The translations under genes were made by a program, and so were the position numbers. Positions 26,501-39,900 of a stretch of 64,000 nucleotides of DNA are shown piece after piece. Below the pieces are notes generated by a model. The model was not told where the DNA came from and searched no databases. It was given only the letters and a program-made list of their open reading frames with translations. The stretch covers positions 33,602,001 to 33,666,000 of the forward strand of contig OU612068.1 of the NCBI GenBank assembly GCA_914767715.1, given 5' to 3'. The stretch's first letter is position 1. Every line of letters begins with the position of its first letter. The stretch comes from Membranipora membranacea. Its lineage: Eukaryota; Bryozoa; Gymnolaemata; Cheilostomatida; Membraniporidae.

Positions 26501-28259
26501 CACAGTGTCAGCAGTCAGAGACTAAACAGCAAATAAACTAGATTGCTTAGTTGCTCCAACGATAAACTGTTGTGCTCAATTGAAGCTAATTCATTCCGGT
26601 ATGTTGTTGACAAAAAATCTCAGCAGCACTATATCTGATTAGGAATTTAATAACACGACGTCAATAAATTAGCCATGCGTTTTTTACTGTCCACATGAAT
26701 ATAGCACCAGCAGAAGCAGAATTCCTATCTGATTTTGAACAGCTAGCAACCCTCAGTATGTTGGGTGCCACAATTTATAAGAGTGAGAGTTGTATTTAGT
26801 GCTGACGTAGAAATAAGATTACAGAAACTGATTCCTCAGCTTATTGCTGTTTGTATGACCTGCTATTAAATCCCACAGCTCAGTCTTGATTTAGAATAGG
26901 CAGCTTTCACTACTCTCCGCTAACTAGGGAGAGACTTAAATCTAATCATGGTATTAACAAGAATAACAAAGCAACATTCATTTTAATTAACATTTCACAT
27001 GCTGGTGATATATTAATTGTAGTATCGGCAGCTTCTTATATACATCAGTAGTATTTCACTGTTGCAACACCTACATGGTACCACAATAGAATCTATATAC
27101 AGTATACAATCTCTGCACTTAAACTGACCTTTAAATTTGCAACCATAAGAGTCGTATCGAGTGATGTAAAGATGATATAAAATAAATGAGAGAGCACATG
27201 CTCCTAATAGCTGTGACAAGGCAGTGACATATAGAACGGTGCTTTAGCATAAAGCAATTATCATCGAGCTTTGAACGAGTGTTGTTACAGGATAGAAGCT
27301 TGAACAAAATTAAAGGACCGGCAAACAGACATCAATAATCGGCGCTGCTCGATAATGAGCAAGAAGCTTTGATTGGTGATTGACAAACGATGCGTGGTGT
27401 GGATATAAGATCTTTGAACTGCCTGACCATAAAAATAGAAATGTTAATATGCTGTTAAAGTGGATAAATTTAATCTATACTGAAATACAGAATTAAAATT
27501 TTAATTCATATACAAAATAAATATCAACATTGTAGCGGTGCACTCAGTCTAAAGGTGTATGATACTTGCCAATACTTCTCAAGTAGAATCATTGAAAATC
27601 TTTCCTCGAAATACAGAAAGACTTGTGGGGCTTTCGTGCAACTGATATCAAGCTGTTATAATAAGTCTATTACATACAGCCAAACCATACTAAGAACATT
27701 CAAGGTAACACACTACCCAACATATGACAGCTTTCTCCTTACATCCCAGATCACCAAGAAACCAAGCTCATTGAAAAAACTTTCTTGGGACCGGTACATT
27801 CAGACATAGCATAGGATAACCAGCGAGTTCGGGATAACATAGTTGTACGTAATAGAAATAAAATAGTCTACTAAAGAGGTTACAACTCCAACCTGTGGTG
27901 ATAAATCAGTGCTTGCGTTATCATACAATTAAATGTTTATAGGTGCTAGTTCCAGTTGTATGAGTGTGTTGATTACAAATTATGGAGTACCAAAATTGAA
28001 AGCCAGCCCCTCAAAATCATACATGATTACGATATTAGAGACTCTCTCTAGACTAAGTACGAGGCAGGGATATAACAACAAGGTCTCTTACAATTAGGCG
28101 TCAAAGTTGGTAAAATATCATAGATAGACATTTGATAGACAGATTATGTGAAAAGACTTTTCAATTTTAAGCTAATTTCTCTATTTTAGCTTTGGCATAA
28201 TATGTTACCATGTACTTGACTGTTACAGTGTGGTTCATCAGGCCTCTTTCAACATTCTA

Positions 28260-28296
<37 letters not shown>

Positions 28297-29104
28297 TCTT
28301 TATTGTCAACCTACAATCATCTTTAGGAATGTTTTTCATGCTGTTTAATATAAGTTTAATATAATTTAATATAAGTTTAATATAATTTAATAAGTTTAAT
28401 AGATATCATAATTACATGGCTATAATTACAACAATAAAATAAACGAGACTAAATTTCCTGAAAAAAATTCCTGCTTCATAAATGACTTTTCAACACAATG
28501 ATGATGTTTTGATCTCAAGTTAAATCACAAATGGGAAGCCAAGATTTGAGAAAATTCTGTACTCACTATTTATTCTTCTTGCGTTGCGTAGTTTGCCATT
28601 TAGAACATTGTTATATGGAGCCACTCGACTTCTCCTCAAGGAAACAACGCTATCGGAGGGCGAGTCGGACATAGCAGACAGAGCCTCAGTAGGCAGCGGA
28701 GAGCTCGGTCTAGGTAAAGGAGATATCCTGACCTGCTGAATACTTTTATATGGTTTAGTCTTAGGTAGTGGCACACCCCTAGCACCAAAGTTCGACAGTG
28801 GTGCGGCTCTGGTACTCCCAGGAATAGTCAGGAAATTACTACTATGGTCAGATGCTAGATGAGGAGATGTGTCAGAGTTAGGGAAAGCAGGTGTATCAGT
28901 TAACTGTACTAGGGACACTACTGATCTGTTGATGGCAGGTTTCTGTACAGCTGATGATGTGTTATAAGCCTGAAATAGTGTGACTTCCTCATATTCAGGA
29001 GTTGTCCCAATATAAACCTGACTAGTACAGTGTCTCTCTGAAGCCAGCCTCTTCCTCTTCTTTAGTGTTCGGATACAGGATAACTTCTGACAGCTTTGAC
29101 CCAT
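8524..29104 (-). CDS. PDE1: calcium/calmodulin-type 3',5'-cyclic nucleotide phosphodiesterase (PDE1)
   Basis: The gene hydrolyses cAMP/cGMP. Shared exons in reading order: 19462-19524, 17975-18134, 16092-16208, 14641-14820, 13761-13950, 13218-13358, 11955-12055, 11462-11689, 10878-10998, 10353-10623, 9677-9739, 8524-8702, preceded by one of four first exons (separate entries). With the exon at 28567-29104 the product is 783 residues. The PDE1 autoinhibitory segment is clear (YSIAVLDTLYIEET, VPTEVRDWLAQTFTR). Catalytic metal ligands are His445 (YHNLIH), His481-Asp482 (IHDYEHTGTTNN) and Asp588 (HTADIGHP); the purine-clamp Gln639 is in SQIGFIDFIVEP. Their spacing fits the family, and DMSGHFQQIK is PDE1-specific. 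The basic Trp-containing first calmodulin helix of vertebrate PDE1 is not evident, so calmodulin control is inferred. The Ser/Thr-rich tail may be phosphorylated. Confidence 0.95.
9677..9739 (-). CDS. PDE1: PDE1 63-nt symmetric exon encoding a charged insert
   Basis: The exon starts after a TTGTAG acceptor and ends before GTTTGT, a weak but canonical donor. It is 63 nt, phase 1 at both ends, and encodes about 21 mostly charged or Asn residues (DEEEKGDKNNNPDDKEK...). It sits after the catalytic domain, between exon 10353-10623 and the last exon. Because it is symmetric it can be skipped without shifting the frame. The weak donor suggests regulated inclusion. Confidence 0.65.
12151..12668 (+). 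repeat. 518-bp fold-back element, copy A, in a PDE1 intron
   Basis: Imperfect terminal inverted repeats of about 175 bp (12151-12326 and 12494-12668) begin GAATAGACAG and end CTGTCTATTAG. They enclose a short AT-rich centre with no ORF. A near copy in opposite orientation lies at 14031-14504. The structure is that of a non-autonomous DNA element (MITE/fold-back). It lies within the PDE1 intron between exons 13218-13358 and 11955-12055. Confidence 0.75.
14031..14504 (-). repeat. 474-bp fold-back element, copy B, in a PDE1 intron
   Basis: Essentially the reverse complement of the element at 12151-12668, sharing markers such as GAGTTGTCCTCTCTCCAGT, ACGCCGCATAGG and TTAGGATAAAAATGATTTT. One arm carries an internal deletion that accounts for the 44-bp size difference. 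It lies in the PDE1 intron between exons 14641-14820 and 13761-13950, so copies A and B form an inverted pair flanking two coding exons. Confidence 0.75.
17281..17370 (+). repeat. minisatellite, three 30-bp units
   Basis: Three exact-length 30-bp units (TAACCCCCTCCCTCTAAATA + CATGGGTGAG, with 1-3 differences) lie head to tail in a PDE1 intron. The strand composition is skewed, with CCCCCTCCC in each unit. Confidence 0.85.
18135..19461 (-). other. PDE1 intron
   Basis: AT-rich intronic sequence between the 63-nt cassette exon and the exon at 17975-18134. No further exon, RNA gene or clear repeat was seen. A second plausible acceptor lies inside the downstream exon (exon start at 18090). Confidence 0.6.
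19462..19524 (-). CDS. PDE1: PDE1 63-nt cassette exon joining all first exons to the core
   Basis: A TTGTTGTAG acceptor and a perfect GTAAGT donor bound a 63-nt exon in phase 1 at both ends. It encodes a hydrophilic ATNKPETEQPRYSNQRHSHP segment. It explains how first exon 20314-20506 can be used: joined directly to the next exon (17975-18134), that exon's last base T plus GA would make a TGA stop, whereas T plus TT from this cassette gives Phe. The other three first exons could splice with or without it. Found by hand from splice signals and phase. Confidence 0.7.
20314..20506 (-). CDS. PDE1: PDE1 alternative first exon d
   Basis: ATG at 20506. 64 codons plus one base end at a strong GTAAGA donor (phase 1). 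The peptide starts MAERVRKRSHSFSSADF, basic and serine-rich with an RKRSHSFS site that looks like a basophilic-kinase target, and contains LPRRMVIDFSTSVSAKRQQS. Spliced through the 63-nt cassette it gives a protein of about 668 residues. A weaker donor (GTGCAA, exon end 20321) in phase 0 could use the internal acceptor at 18090 instead. It is preceded by about 3.2 kb of non-coding sequence that must hold its promoter. Confidence 0.65.
20507..23719 (-). other. PDE1 intron / presumed promoter region of first exon d
   Basis: No coding exon recognised. It contains a 34-bp perfect palindrome (22420-22453) and a run of 12 G (22764-22775). Open frames at 22928-23194 (+) and 23091-23282 (-) show no domain. 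Confidence 0.5.
22420..22453. repeat. 34-bp perfect palindrome
   Basis: Two 17-bp arms meet without a loop at ...AGGATATATCCT.... The arm sequence ATCACAGAGTAAGGAT also occurs once at 2401-2416, so the palindrome may be the joined ends of a small inverted-repeat element. Confidence 0.7.
23720..23873 (-). CDS. PDE1: PDE1 alternative first exon c
   Basis: ATG at 23873. 51 codons plus one base, donor GTAAAT, phase 1. The N-terminus is acidic (MDDCEESLELGH), then basic (RVSHRPKRILTKSH), ending FTLPDGVTYRI. With the cassette and core it gives about 655 residues. The shared phase with the other first exons and the start near a plausible promoter support it. No vertebrate counterpart is recognised for this peptide. 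Confidence 0.6.
23874..26314 (-). other. PDE1 intron / presumed promoter region of first exon c
   Basis: AT-rich, no exon recognised. A degenerate tandem of about 22 bp (ATAACCAATGAATTCATTG type, near 25625-25680) is the only local structure noticed. Confidence 0.5.
26315..26414 (-). CDS. PDE1: PDE1 alternative first exon b
   Basis: ATG at 26414. 33 codons plus one base, donor GTAAT, phase 1. It encodes a short acidic N-terminus, MTSARLTADVVLDLISEEDE, followed by GVDIVSCPYTKST. It gives the shortest predicted protein (about 637 residues). It was located by scanning for an ATG-initiated minus-strand segment ending in the same phase as the other first exons. Confidence 0.6.
26415..28566 (-). 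other. PDE1 intron / presumed promoter region of first exon b
   Basis: No exon recognised. It includes a (TA)n tract (28264-28295) and, next to it, a tandem array of TTTAATATAA-type units (28341-28402). Confidence 0.5.
28264..28402. repeat. (TA)n microsatellite followed by TTTAATATAA tandem repeats
   Basis: A 32-bp TA tract at 28264-28295 is followed after about 45 bp by several units of AGTTTAATATAATTTAATAT. Simple-sequence DNA, probably length-variable. Confidence 0.85.
28567..29104 (-). CDS. PDE1: PDE1 alternative first exon a (longest N-terminus)
   Basis: ATG at 29104. 179 codons plus one base, donor GTGAGT, phase 1. The peptide starts MGQSCQKLSCIRTLKKRKRL: Gly2 and Cys5 give a possible N-myristoylation/palmitoylation signal, next to a basic patch (inferred, not tested). 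The rest is Ser/Pro-rich and probably disordered (PLPRPSSPLPTEALSAMSD, SDSPSDSVVSLRRSR), with several possible phosphorylation sites. With the cassette and core it gives 783 residues. Confidence 0.75.
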
Positions 29105-30461
29105 TTTTAACTCTGTGGTAGAAAGATTATAGTTTTTTCAGTTGTGATTTTGAAACTTAGCATTTCAATCAGCCCTCACCATATCACTGAAATCCACTAT
29201 GATATACCTGTGACTGATCCATGGTAGGTTTAGCTAATAATGACAATAATAGTAGCCTCACTACAAGGCAAATACCAATAAAAGGTTATATTTTTGACAA
29301 TGGAGAAAGAGCAACGTTTGTAATGGACTTTTTCGACAAAACACACATAAAATACTCACATAGTATGAAGAGGTGTTGAAAAAAAACTTGAATGTTAAAT
29401 GTTGAATGCGCTTATTGTATATGATAGCCCGATTTAAACATTTCAATTGTTACCAACACTAGGAGCAAGCTTAAAGTGATAAACAGTACCGGGTTTGCGC
29501 GGTATTGCTGATCTTCATGGTTATTACCTTTTCGCTCCCACGGGTCCATCTATGAAGTAATGATCAATGTCATTCAAACTGGAAAATGAAAAAAAATTAA
29601 TTGCTTGTAAAACTGCTCGTACGGACAGTGTACTTTTGACAAAGGAATGAAAATTTTACAGTTGAGCAAAAAAAAACTGTCTGACTTTAAGGAAATGAGA
29701 CAGACTCACAAGAGGAGGTTGTCCAGACAGTACTTTTGCTCAAACTCAATATTGACGTTGGAACTCTTTAATTCAACTTTTGATCATTATTTATAAGAAA
29801 AATATGAAAATGAGCTCTAGAGAGCGCAGAGAGAATCAAATTATCTACCTCCAGAGCGACAAGAAGCAGGGACATGCTGGGCGGTGACGCCATTCCCATC
29901 CTGCTGATAGACCCAGCCATGTCGCATGTTAGGATATATATTAGATGTGCCTCCCCAGAGAGAACTCAGATATGTAGATCATACAGATGAAAAAGGAAGG
30001 AAGCAAAGCTAACTACACAGGATGTAAGTTTTATAGGAAATCTACGAGGTACAAATTAATTTTCTTATTTTCAGGACAGTCTTGATTTTTTTGATTGCGC
30101 AAATGAATGATCTGTTATACATCGCACTGGGAGACAGCAAAGATGAGAGCTGTGGTTCAGGTCTGCCCACTAAAATTACTCAAGGTCAACAGTGAATAGA
30201 CATCCTGTCCTGTCAAAGATTTTCCAATTTTAGGTTTGTAAATTCCAGCAAACTATATCCCAAATGAGTTAAATATTCTTATTTGACTTCTTCATCCAAG
30301 TAAAAAACTGGCCTACTTTGGTGAAACTTGGCAATAGTTGCTCAGGCCACGCTGACCTATATTGTTAATGGTAGAAGGCGAGAGGATTATTAAAATATCC
30401 CTGCAACAATAATTGTCAACGATAATCAACAACCAGACGCTGTTTATCCTCGATTCACTTG
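29105..30461. other. spacer between PDE1 and FARS2
   Basis: About 1.35 kb, AT-rich, between the PDE1 first exon a and the FARS2 3' end. It probably holds the main PDE1 promoter. No gene seen. Confidence 0.5.
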
Positions 30462-30462
30462 T

Positions 30463-33904
<3,442 letters not shown>

Positions 33905-34040
33905 CGTTCTTCTAAAAACACATTGTAATAAATAGTTGATAGAGTTGCTATGGGCATATTAACCGTTGAATCATGAATTGTGACAGCAAGAATAAGAGCT
34001 GATAAAAAATGGTATAAGTGATTGAATTAGATTCCACGAG

Positions 34041-34247
34041 TTACCTCATTAGATAAATTTTCATAGATACAGCAGCCCAGGTATCAAGAATAATTATGAT
34101 GGCCAACCATTGTAACAAATTAATAGAATTGTCATGGGTTCCTTGGGCTGACAAGTGTGAACTTTGGTAGTAGCGTGGGTTTGATACTGTGTTTAGGCAA
34201 GAGGGAACGGGAAGTCCTAATCGGCTGATTGATGATTTTACCGACAT
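34041..34247 (-). CDS. small ORF with mitochondrial-type presequence and membrane span
   Basis: 68 codons from ATG at 34247, ending 137 bp before the FARS2 ATG. The N-terminus (MSVKSSISRLGLPVPSCLNT) lacks acidic residues, as mitochondrial presequences do. A hydrophobic run (LLQWLAIIIILDTWAAVSM) follows near residues 44-62. It could be a small inner-membrane protein, but I recognise no family. The last codons contain a possible donor (AG/GTAACT at 34045/34044). With an acceptor at 33912 this would join in frame to the FARS2 ATG, giving an extended FARS2 N-terminus. Chance ORF, independent gene and alternative FARS2 exon all remain possible. Confidence 0.35.
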   Translation of the reverse strand: MSVKSSISRLGLPVPSCLNTVSNPRYYQSSHLSAQGTHDNSINLLQWLAIIIILDTWAAVSMKIYLMR

Positions 34248-34720
34248 TGGTCATTAACCCTAACAATGATTACTGCTTGACCAAATATAGGGTTTATATA
34301 TGCCTGGAGGCTCCAGAGACCCATACAAGTTGCCAAATTATTCCTAGAATATAAATGAATGTTCTTATTTTTAATATGGCTGTCAAATCCCCTGTGCTGC
34401 CGCTAAAACCTGCCTCTGATCGTCTGATCTGGTATTTCAATTATTTTTTACAATATACCTCTCCAGGCAGGTATCTCAACAGGCAGAACTTCATAAAAGC
34501 CTGGATACAGTGATGCGTATGATTTGACACCCATCCCTGTAGTGTCGAACTCGAAAAAAAAAATTTGTTTTAAGTAGGGCTATCACATGACATGACCTGA
34601 CATTATAGCCTATCATGCTAAGTTCGACCATACTTACTAGGGCACCCTACTATGTCTAGGAAAGAAAAGGACTATGAAAGTGATATATTGTTAAACTCCC
34701 CCATTTGACTGATGTTGACT

Positions 34721-34854
34721 ATGGTGGTGGTGACTGCATTAAATGGTGGTGACTGCATGGCGGTCATGGTGGTGGCAATGAACTCCCTCTTCATTGGTTG
34801 GTGGTGGTGACTGCATGGTGGTGACTACATGGTGGGGACTACATCTAGCCCTAG
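34721..34854 (+). repeat. degenerate GGTGGTGACTGCAT repeats
   Basis: About six imperfect copies of a GGTGGTGACTGCAT-like unit with interruptions. Simple-sequence-like, no coding frame. Confidence 0.6.
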
Positions 34855-35280
34855 GCATCTGGAGTTACATTATAATATACATGTGTACATCCATTAACTC
34901 CAGATGACACTATCATTCCTTGCCAATGCATGCATATGGATATATTATATGATAATTTTCCTGAATATTGAATACATGTAAATGATTAAAAATTTAAGAT
35001 ATCTGCAAGTACCTGACCTTGACATTAAATTTACTGCCTATTTCTCAAATATGAGGCATATATCATTGATTGGTTCACACAGCCACACCTACCCGTCTTC
35101 TACATAGAGGAAAGATGCTCAATTTACTTATTCAAATAAATGAATTTTTGTATATAGTCTGATTGAAATGGCTTTGATAAAAGCTTATTGATGGAATATT
35201 TCCGAGATTATATGTAAACAAATATTCTTCTAAATTTCTCCACTGGCCTTACCTTGAGTCACTGTTTTTCATATTTCACT

Positions 35281-35427
35281 GATCATCTCACAGGTCTACT
35301 CCAAAACCTGGGATTTTGGCAATGTTTGACTGCCCCCCTTGAGTTTTTGTTGTCTTGTTGAAAACTCAAGGGGGGCAGTCAAACATTGCCAAAATTCCAG
35401 GTTTTTGGAGTAGACCTGTGGATCATC
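35281..35427. repeat. fold-back element with about 55-bp arms and 7-bp target duplication
   Basis: The left arm begins CACAGGTCTACTCCAAAACC and the right arm ends with its inverse. They are nearly identical over about 55 bp with a short loop. GATCATC flanks both ends (35281-35287 and 35421-35427), as expected for a target-site duplication. The whole unit of about 130 bp is almost all stem and has no ORF. Confidence 0.75.
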
Positions 35428-35604
35428 ATTATTATCCTGTTACTCACAACACATTCACACTCCAGGTAAATCAAAGGCCCACCACCAATTAAGAAACAAC
35501 TGTCTTTATCACATCAAGTCTAAATATTTGGTATCACAGTGGACCACCAAACTTCAAAGAGTCACACCCCAATACCTTCACTTACTGTTTAAGTATTAAT
35601 ACGC

Positions 35605-35657
35605 AGGGTCAGTCCTATTAATAGGGTCAGTCCTATTAATAGGGTCAGTCCTATTAG
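35605..35657 (+). repeat. 18-bp tandem repeat, three units
   Basis: Units of AGGGTCAGTCCTATTAAT at 35605-35622 and 35623-35640, then an incomplete third. Confidence 0.85.
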
Positions 35658-35914
35658 AAAAGTGGATATCTTACCCCAGTAAATCAAATATTGTGAGTTC
35701 ATAGAGCAAATAAAAATTAATGAAAATTGTGGAGAATAGCAATTCGTTTTTTTTCAATTATCCACTATGATCCCAATTTTCAGACTTTGCAGCAGTTTTA
35801 CTGCAATTAGGTTCACAGGCGGTTTTATTGCATATGCCCTAATGACTTTTCAGCCTGAGATCTTTAAAACCATACCAAACATGGCCTAGTAGGACTGTCA
35901 CTTTAATACTTACT

Positions 35915-36463
35915 AACTACTGCAAATACTTGGGAGTGATACTGCAGTCAGACCTTATGTTCACTGACCACATAGCCGACAAAAACTGCAGCGCCAGAAA
36001 GCAGATTGGGATGATCAGACGAGCTCTCTACTGGGCACTGGAGAGAGCCAGACTGATTGCATACAAGTCTCTCTGCCTTCCTCATCTGGAATATGCTTCC
36101 TGTGCCTGGGATCCTTCCACAAAGAGGGAGATCGAGGTACTCGAGATTGTGCAAAACCAAGGTGTGAGAATGATCTGTGGATTGAAGGGGAGGAGGGGTG
36201 TTACGGAAGCAAAGGAGAAATTGCAGCTGGAACAGCTAGTTATTCGGCGGAAGAACTCCAGGGTAAAGCTCCTAAATAAGGTACTGTCAAGAGAGGAGGC
36301 CCACCCTGCACTCTGCTCATCCTACGATGAAATAATAAACCAGCCTCATACTACAGTCTCAACAGGATCACAAACACGGAACGAGCCACGCTCTATCGCT
36401 GCCACAGGGAACTGTTTTCATAACAGTTTTCTGCCCCGGACAATACGGGATATGAAAATCTAA
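35915..36463 (+). pseudogene. 3' fragment of a non-LTR retrotransposon reverse transcriptase
   Basis: The open frame starts mid-protein (NYCKYLGVILQSDLMFTDHI) and continues HLEYASCAWDPSTKREIEVLE and VRMICGLKGR to a stop after FLPRTIRDMKI. This is the thumb/C-terminal part that follows the RT domain in jockey/CR1-like elements. The catalytic palm with its YxDD-type motif is absent, so the copy is 5'-truncated and dead. Its sequence differs from the element at 59645-61142, so it is another family. Confidence 0.75.
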
Positions 36464-36917
36464 GGACAATCAGAGGACAATACTACTGATGCCCTACTGG
36501 ATGGGTACTTGTACCCGCTCTGAACCCAAATGCCCTACCCATGGGATGGTATTCTGGAACAATGTCCAAACCTTATGTAGTTATGTCCAAAGACTGAGGC
36601 ACGCACCGCGCGCCCCCCTAGGCGGTCTAGCGTGATGTCGTCTTTGATGTAAGTTGATGTAACTATTATCCACTCAATTCAATGTTAGGGAATTTAGCAG
36701 AAAATCTATCCTGGGCCCCCTTCTGTTCTCATTGTTGGCCCTACCATTATCAAATCCACTGACACATCAACATACCTTGTTTCAACAATACATATCCCAC
36801 AATAATAATCTTGCTGATTCTTTTTTCCATTTCAGAGACAGAGAAGCTTTACGGTGACCTTTCATAGATCAAGGAGTCCTTGCATAGATAAACCTGCCCT
36901 CATACATCACAACCAAG

Positions 36918-39900
36918 ATGGTGAGTGTTCCATGTCAGAGAAACTTTGTACCCTTCATATAACCTGTCAGCAGGTTATATTTGATTTAGGTTTAAATTTG
37001 ATTTCACACATAGACCAGGTAGAGTATGTTGGAGTAAAGAAAAGTGAAGGCCTACCAGAGACTATGGATCTATAGTCTCTAGGCCTAATCCTAGAAACTG
37101 ATAATCTGGACACAACTTCATCACCAAGTTTCATAATGACTGAAAAATGAGGATAAAATGAAACTGCGCCTCTCCTGAGCTTACATAAAGCTTTTGTTTT
37201 TAGTTTGGGTTCCGAGGATTTGATTTCCCAGGCGGTATGGGAGGAACATTCAGGAAGACATACAGATGCTTCCCAGTCTCCTTCATGGAGGGGAAGGACA
37301 GACCAGAGGTGGAGAAGGGTGGAAAGAGTAAGTTTATTGTAGATGTAAAATTTGTTTTTTTACTTCATCAAATTTTCTACAACTGAATTGGAGCAATCTG
37401 TCAGCTCTGGATTTGAACATTCCTCAACATTTGCCGCATCTTGTAGAGAAAGCTGGGAACAATAATGTATTGTGGCTGATCGTTTCATCTGAATTTCTTA
37501 TATGAAGTGTATATATGCATGTGACAAATTTTTGGTTTTACTCTTTGCAATTTGAATATGGTGAGATATCTATCAACATTTTCTTTGTTGTAGTTATCAT
37601 GCCTCCGTCAGCGTTAGATGCTCTAAGTAAGTAAAACGATGAACAACATAATCAAAACTAAAAGTACTCGTGACGCTAGTCAAGTAGTACCTGTGAAGGA
37701 GAACTGATGACTGGAACATGTTATGTAATAACAAAACATGATTGACTTGATACCGTCACAACATATATAAATATGGTCGGTGTGGTGGTCAGATAAATTT
37801 TTAATTCTCATTTTGTGCCAACACCCTAACGCCAAACCTCACCAAGAATATGCAGACTCCAAAATGCTGATTTATCTCAATCTCTTTGACGATAGTGTAA
37901 AGACCTTCTCAAGAATTATGGTCAACATTCAAAGATTCAAGCCTCAAATGCTATCACTGCTGATTCTGAATAATCCTTTAAATATTTGATTGGTTCTCCA
38001 GAGAAAGACATGTTGGAACCTTTTTCTCTTGCTTGTCTGTAGAACTGAAACTCTAGGAGAGTTTTTGTAAACATACTCAATACCATCATGGTACTTTTCT
38101 AAATTTAGCACAGAGGAATATACAGTATCCTATGTTGTTCAAGCTGACAAATGAGGCAGCGGTAAAGTCTACACATTGTGGTGTCCTTGAGTTTGTGGCT
38201 GATGAGGGGAGAATATACATGCCATACTGGGTAAGGCCTATTTACAGTATCATTGCTACCCTTGATGTGTGTAAGACAATATAGACAAGGAGATACAGCA
38301 CTAATTCATGGGTATAAAACATGCCGCACTTGAAATCGTTCTGCATAATGATAATAATGTGTTTCATGAAGAAACGTGAATGTTCCTTTAAACAAGTGAA
38401 GTTTACTTTGACTTTGAGTCACTCCCTCACATGATTAAATTCTTTTTGCTCTTCAAGTAACTCAATGCGCGATTCTTTCTGAGCTATGTGAGGCTATAAA
38501 AAAGTAAATCCTATAGCATTAGTTGTCATCCATGTCTTTATATGTTCTTTATCCCGGGTTTACAGATGATGAATAACTTGTTAGTACAGGAGGGAGGTAT
38601 GATAGATTTAGAAAGTATATCCTTACAGACAGCCACATACGTCAAACTGCAGCCACAGTCTGAAGAATTCCTGGATATAAGTAACCCAAAAGCTGTGTTA
38701 GAACGAGCTCTTCGTACCTTTGCTTGTCTCAGTGTAGGAGATATGATAGCTATAAACTATAACAACAAGCAATATGAAATGAATGTACTAGAACTCAAAC
38801 CCGCTAACGCTGTGTCTATAATAGAATGTGATATGAATGTAAGTAAATTTATATTTGCACATTATAATTTATTGTTTGGCTGTAGAATTTATTCTTGTCT
38901 AATATTGATGATGATGATTGTTTACAGTCAGCAGGTTCGTTCCCCAAAAAGTTCTCAGAAAATTCTTATGAAACTTTGTTTGATTCAATATGATCTAGAA
39001 AGTATCTATAATCAATCTACTATCAATACTTATACTCCTATGCTGCACACAAACTTATAGGATGTTAATGATCTTTTAGGTTGACTTTGCTCCACCAGTT
39101 GGATACAAAGAACCAGAATATAAGAGGCCAAGTGAGGAGCAGGAGATGGAAGAGGATATTATAGATTATAGTACTATGAAGATACCTCAAGGATTCCAGG
39201 TATGCAGGGTAAACTTACAGCTCTATAAATTTGAATTATGAGTATGACCATTGTACTATGATACATAAACTCACTCCTCTGGGAATACCATCCTGGGACC
39301 TTGAAATATTACACAGTGTGTGGTTGCTATAGCCAGTTCTTATCTTTGTCTTTAGGCATGACAAGTTCTTATTCTTGATTCTCATATCCCACAAATGAAA
39401 TGCCATGGTCTGAATCATGACCATCTCAAAATTCACAGTAAATTTGATCGATTTTTTAAACATTGGAATTGGTAACATGTTCAGGTGGGAGATTGCTCTA
39501 TTTTAGGCTCATTATCAGGGGTCGTCCCACCGGTGTCAGTAAAAGGATAACTCTTAAAAGTTAAAATACTCATGATAATTCAAATAATATTATAGCTTTT
39601 ACTTTTTTTAGTTGTTGTCACTTCAAACGCAACCTTTTTTAATTTTCAAGGTTTTCAGCTGTGAAGGAAATCGGCTAGATGGCAAGGAAAAAAAAAACAA
39701 TTCTAAGTCAAGTTCGGAAGATTCCAGTGCAGGTCCTAGTCACAAAAGGTAAGGGTGGTTAGGCGTTTTTTTTGGCAGAAAGGTGCGCCAATCATTAAAT
39801 TTAAATAGAATTTTGTGCTGCTATGCAATGTCCCATTTGGAATCAGACTATGCTTACACTACTAATGAAATCGTCTATAAAAGTGCCCATACAGTACTCC

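Larger units (their letters stand above)
34248..36917. other. divergent intergenic region between FARS2 and UFD1
   Basis: About 2.7 kb that must hold promoters for both divergent genes. It contains a degenerate GGTGGTGACTGCAT repeat (34721-34854), a fold-back element (35281-35427), an 18-bp tandem (35605-35657), a retrotransposon fragment (35915-36463) and, just upstream of the UFD1 ATG, an apparent 5' UTR acceptor (TTCCATTTCAG ending near 36834). Confidence 0.5.
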
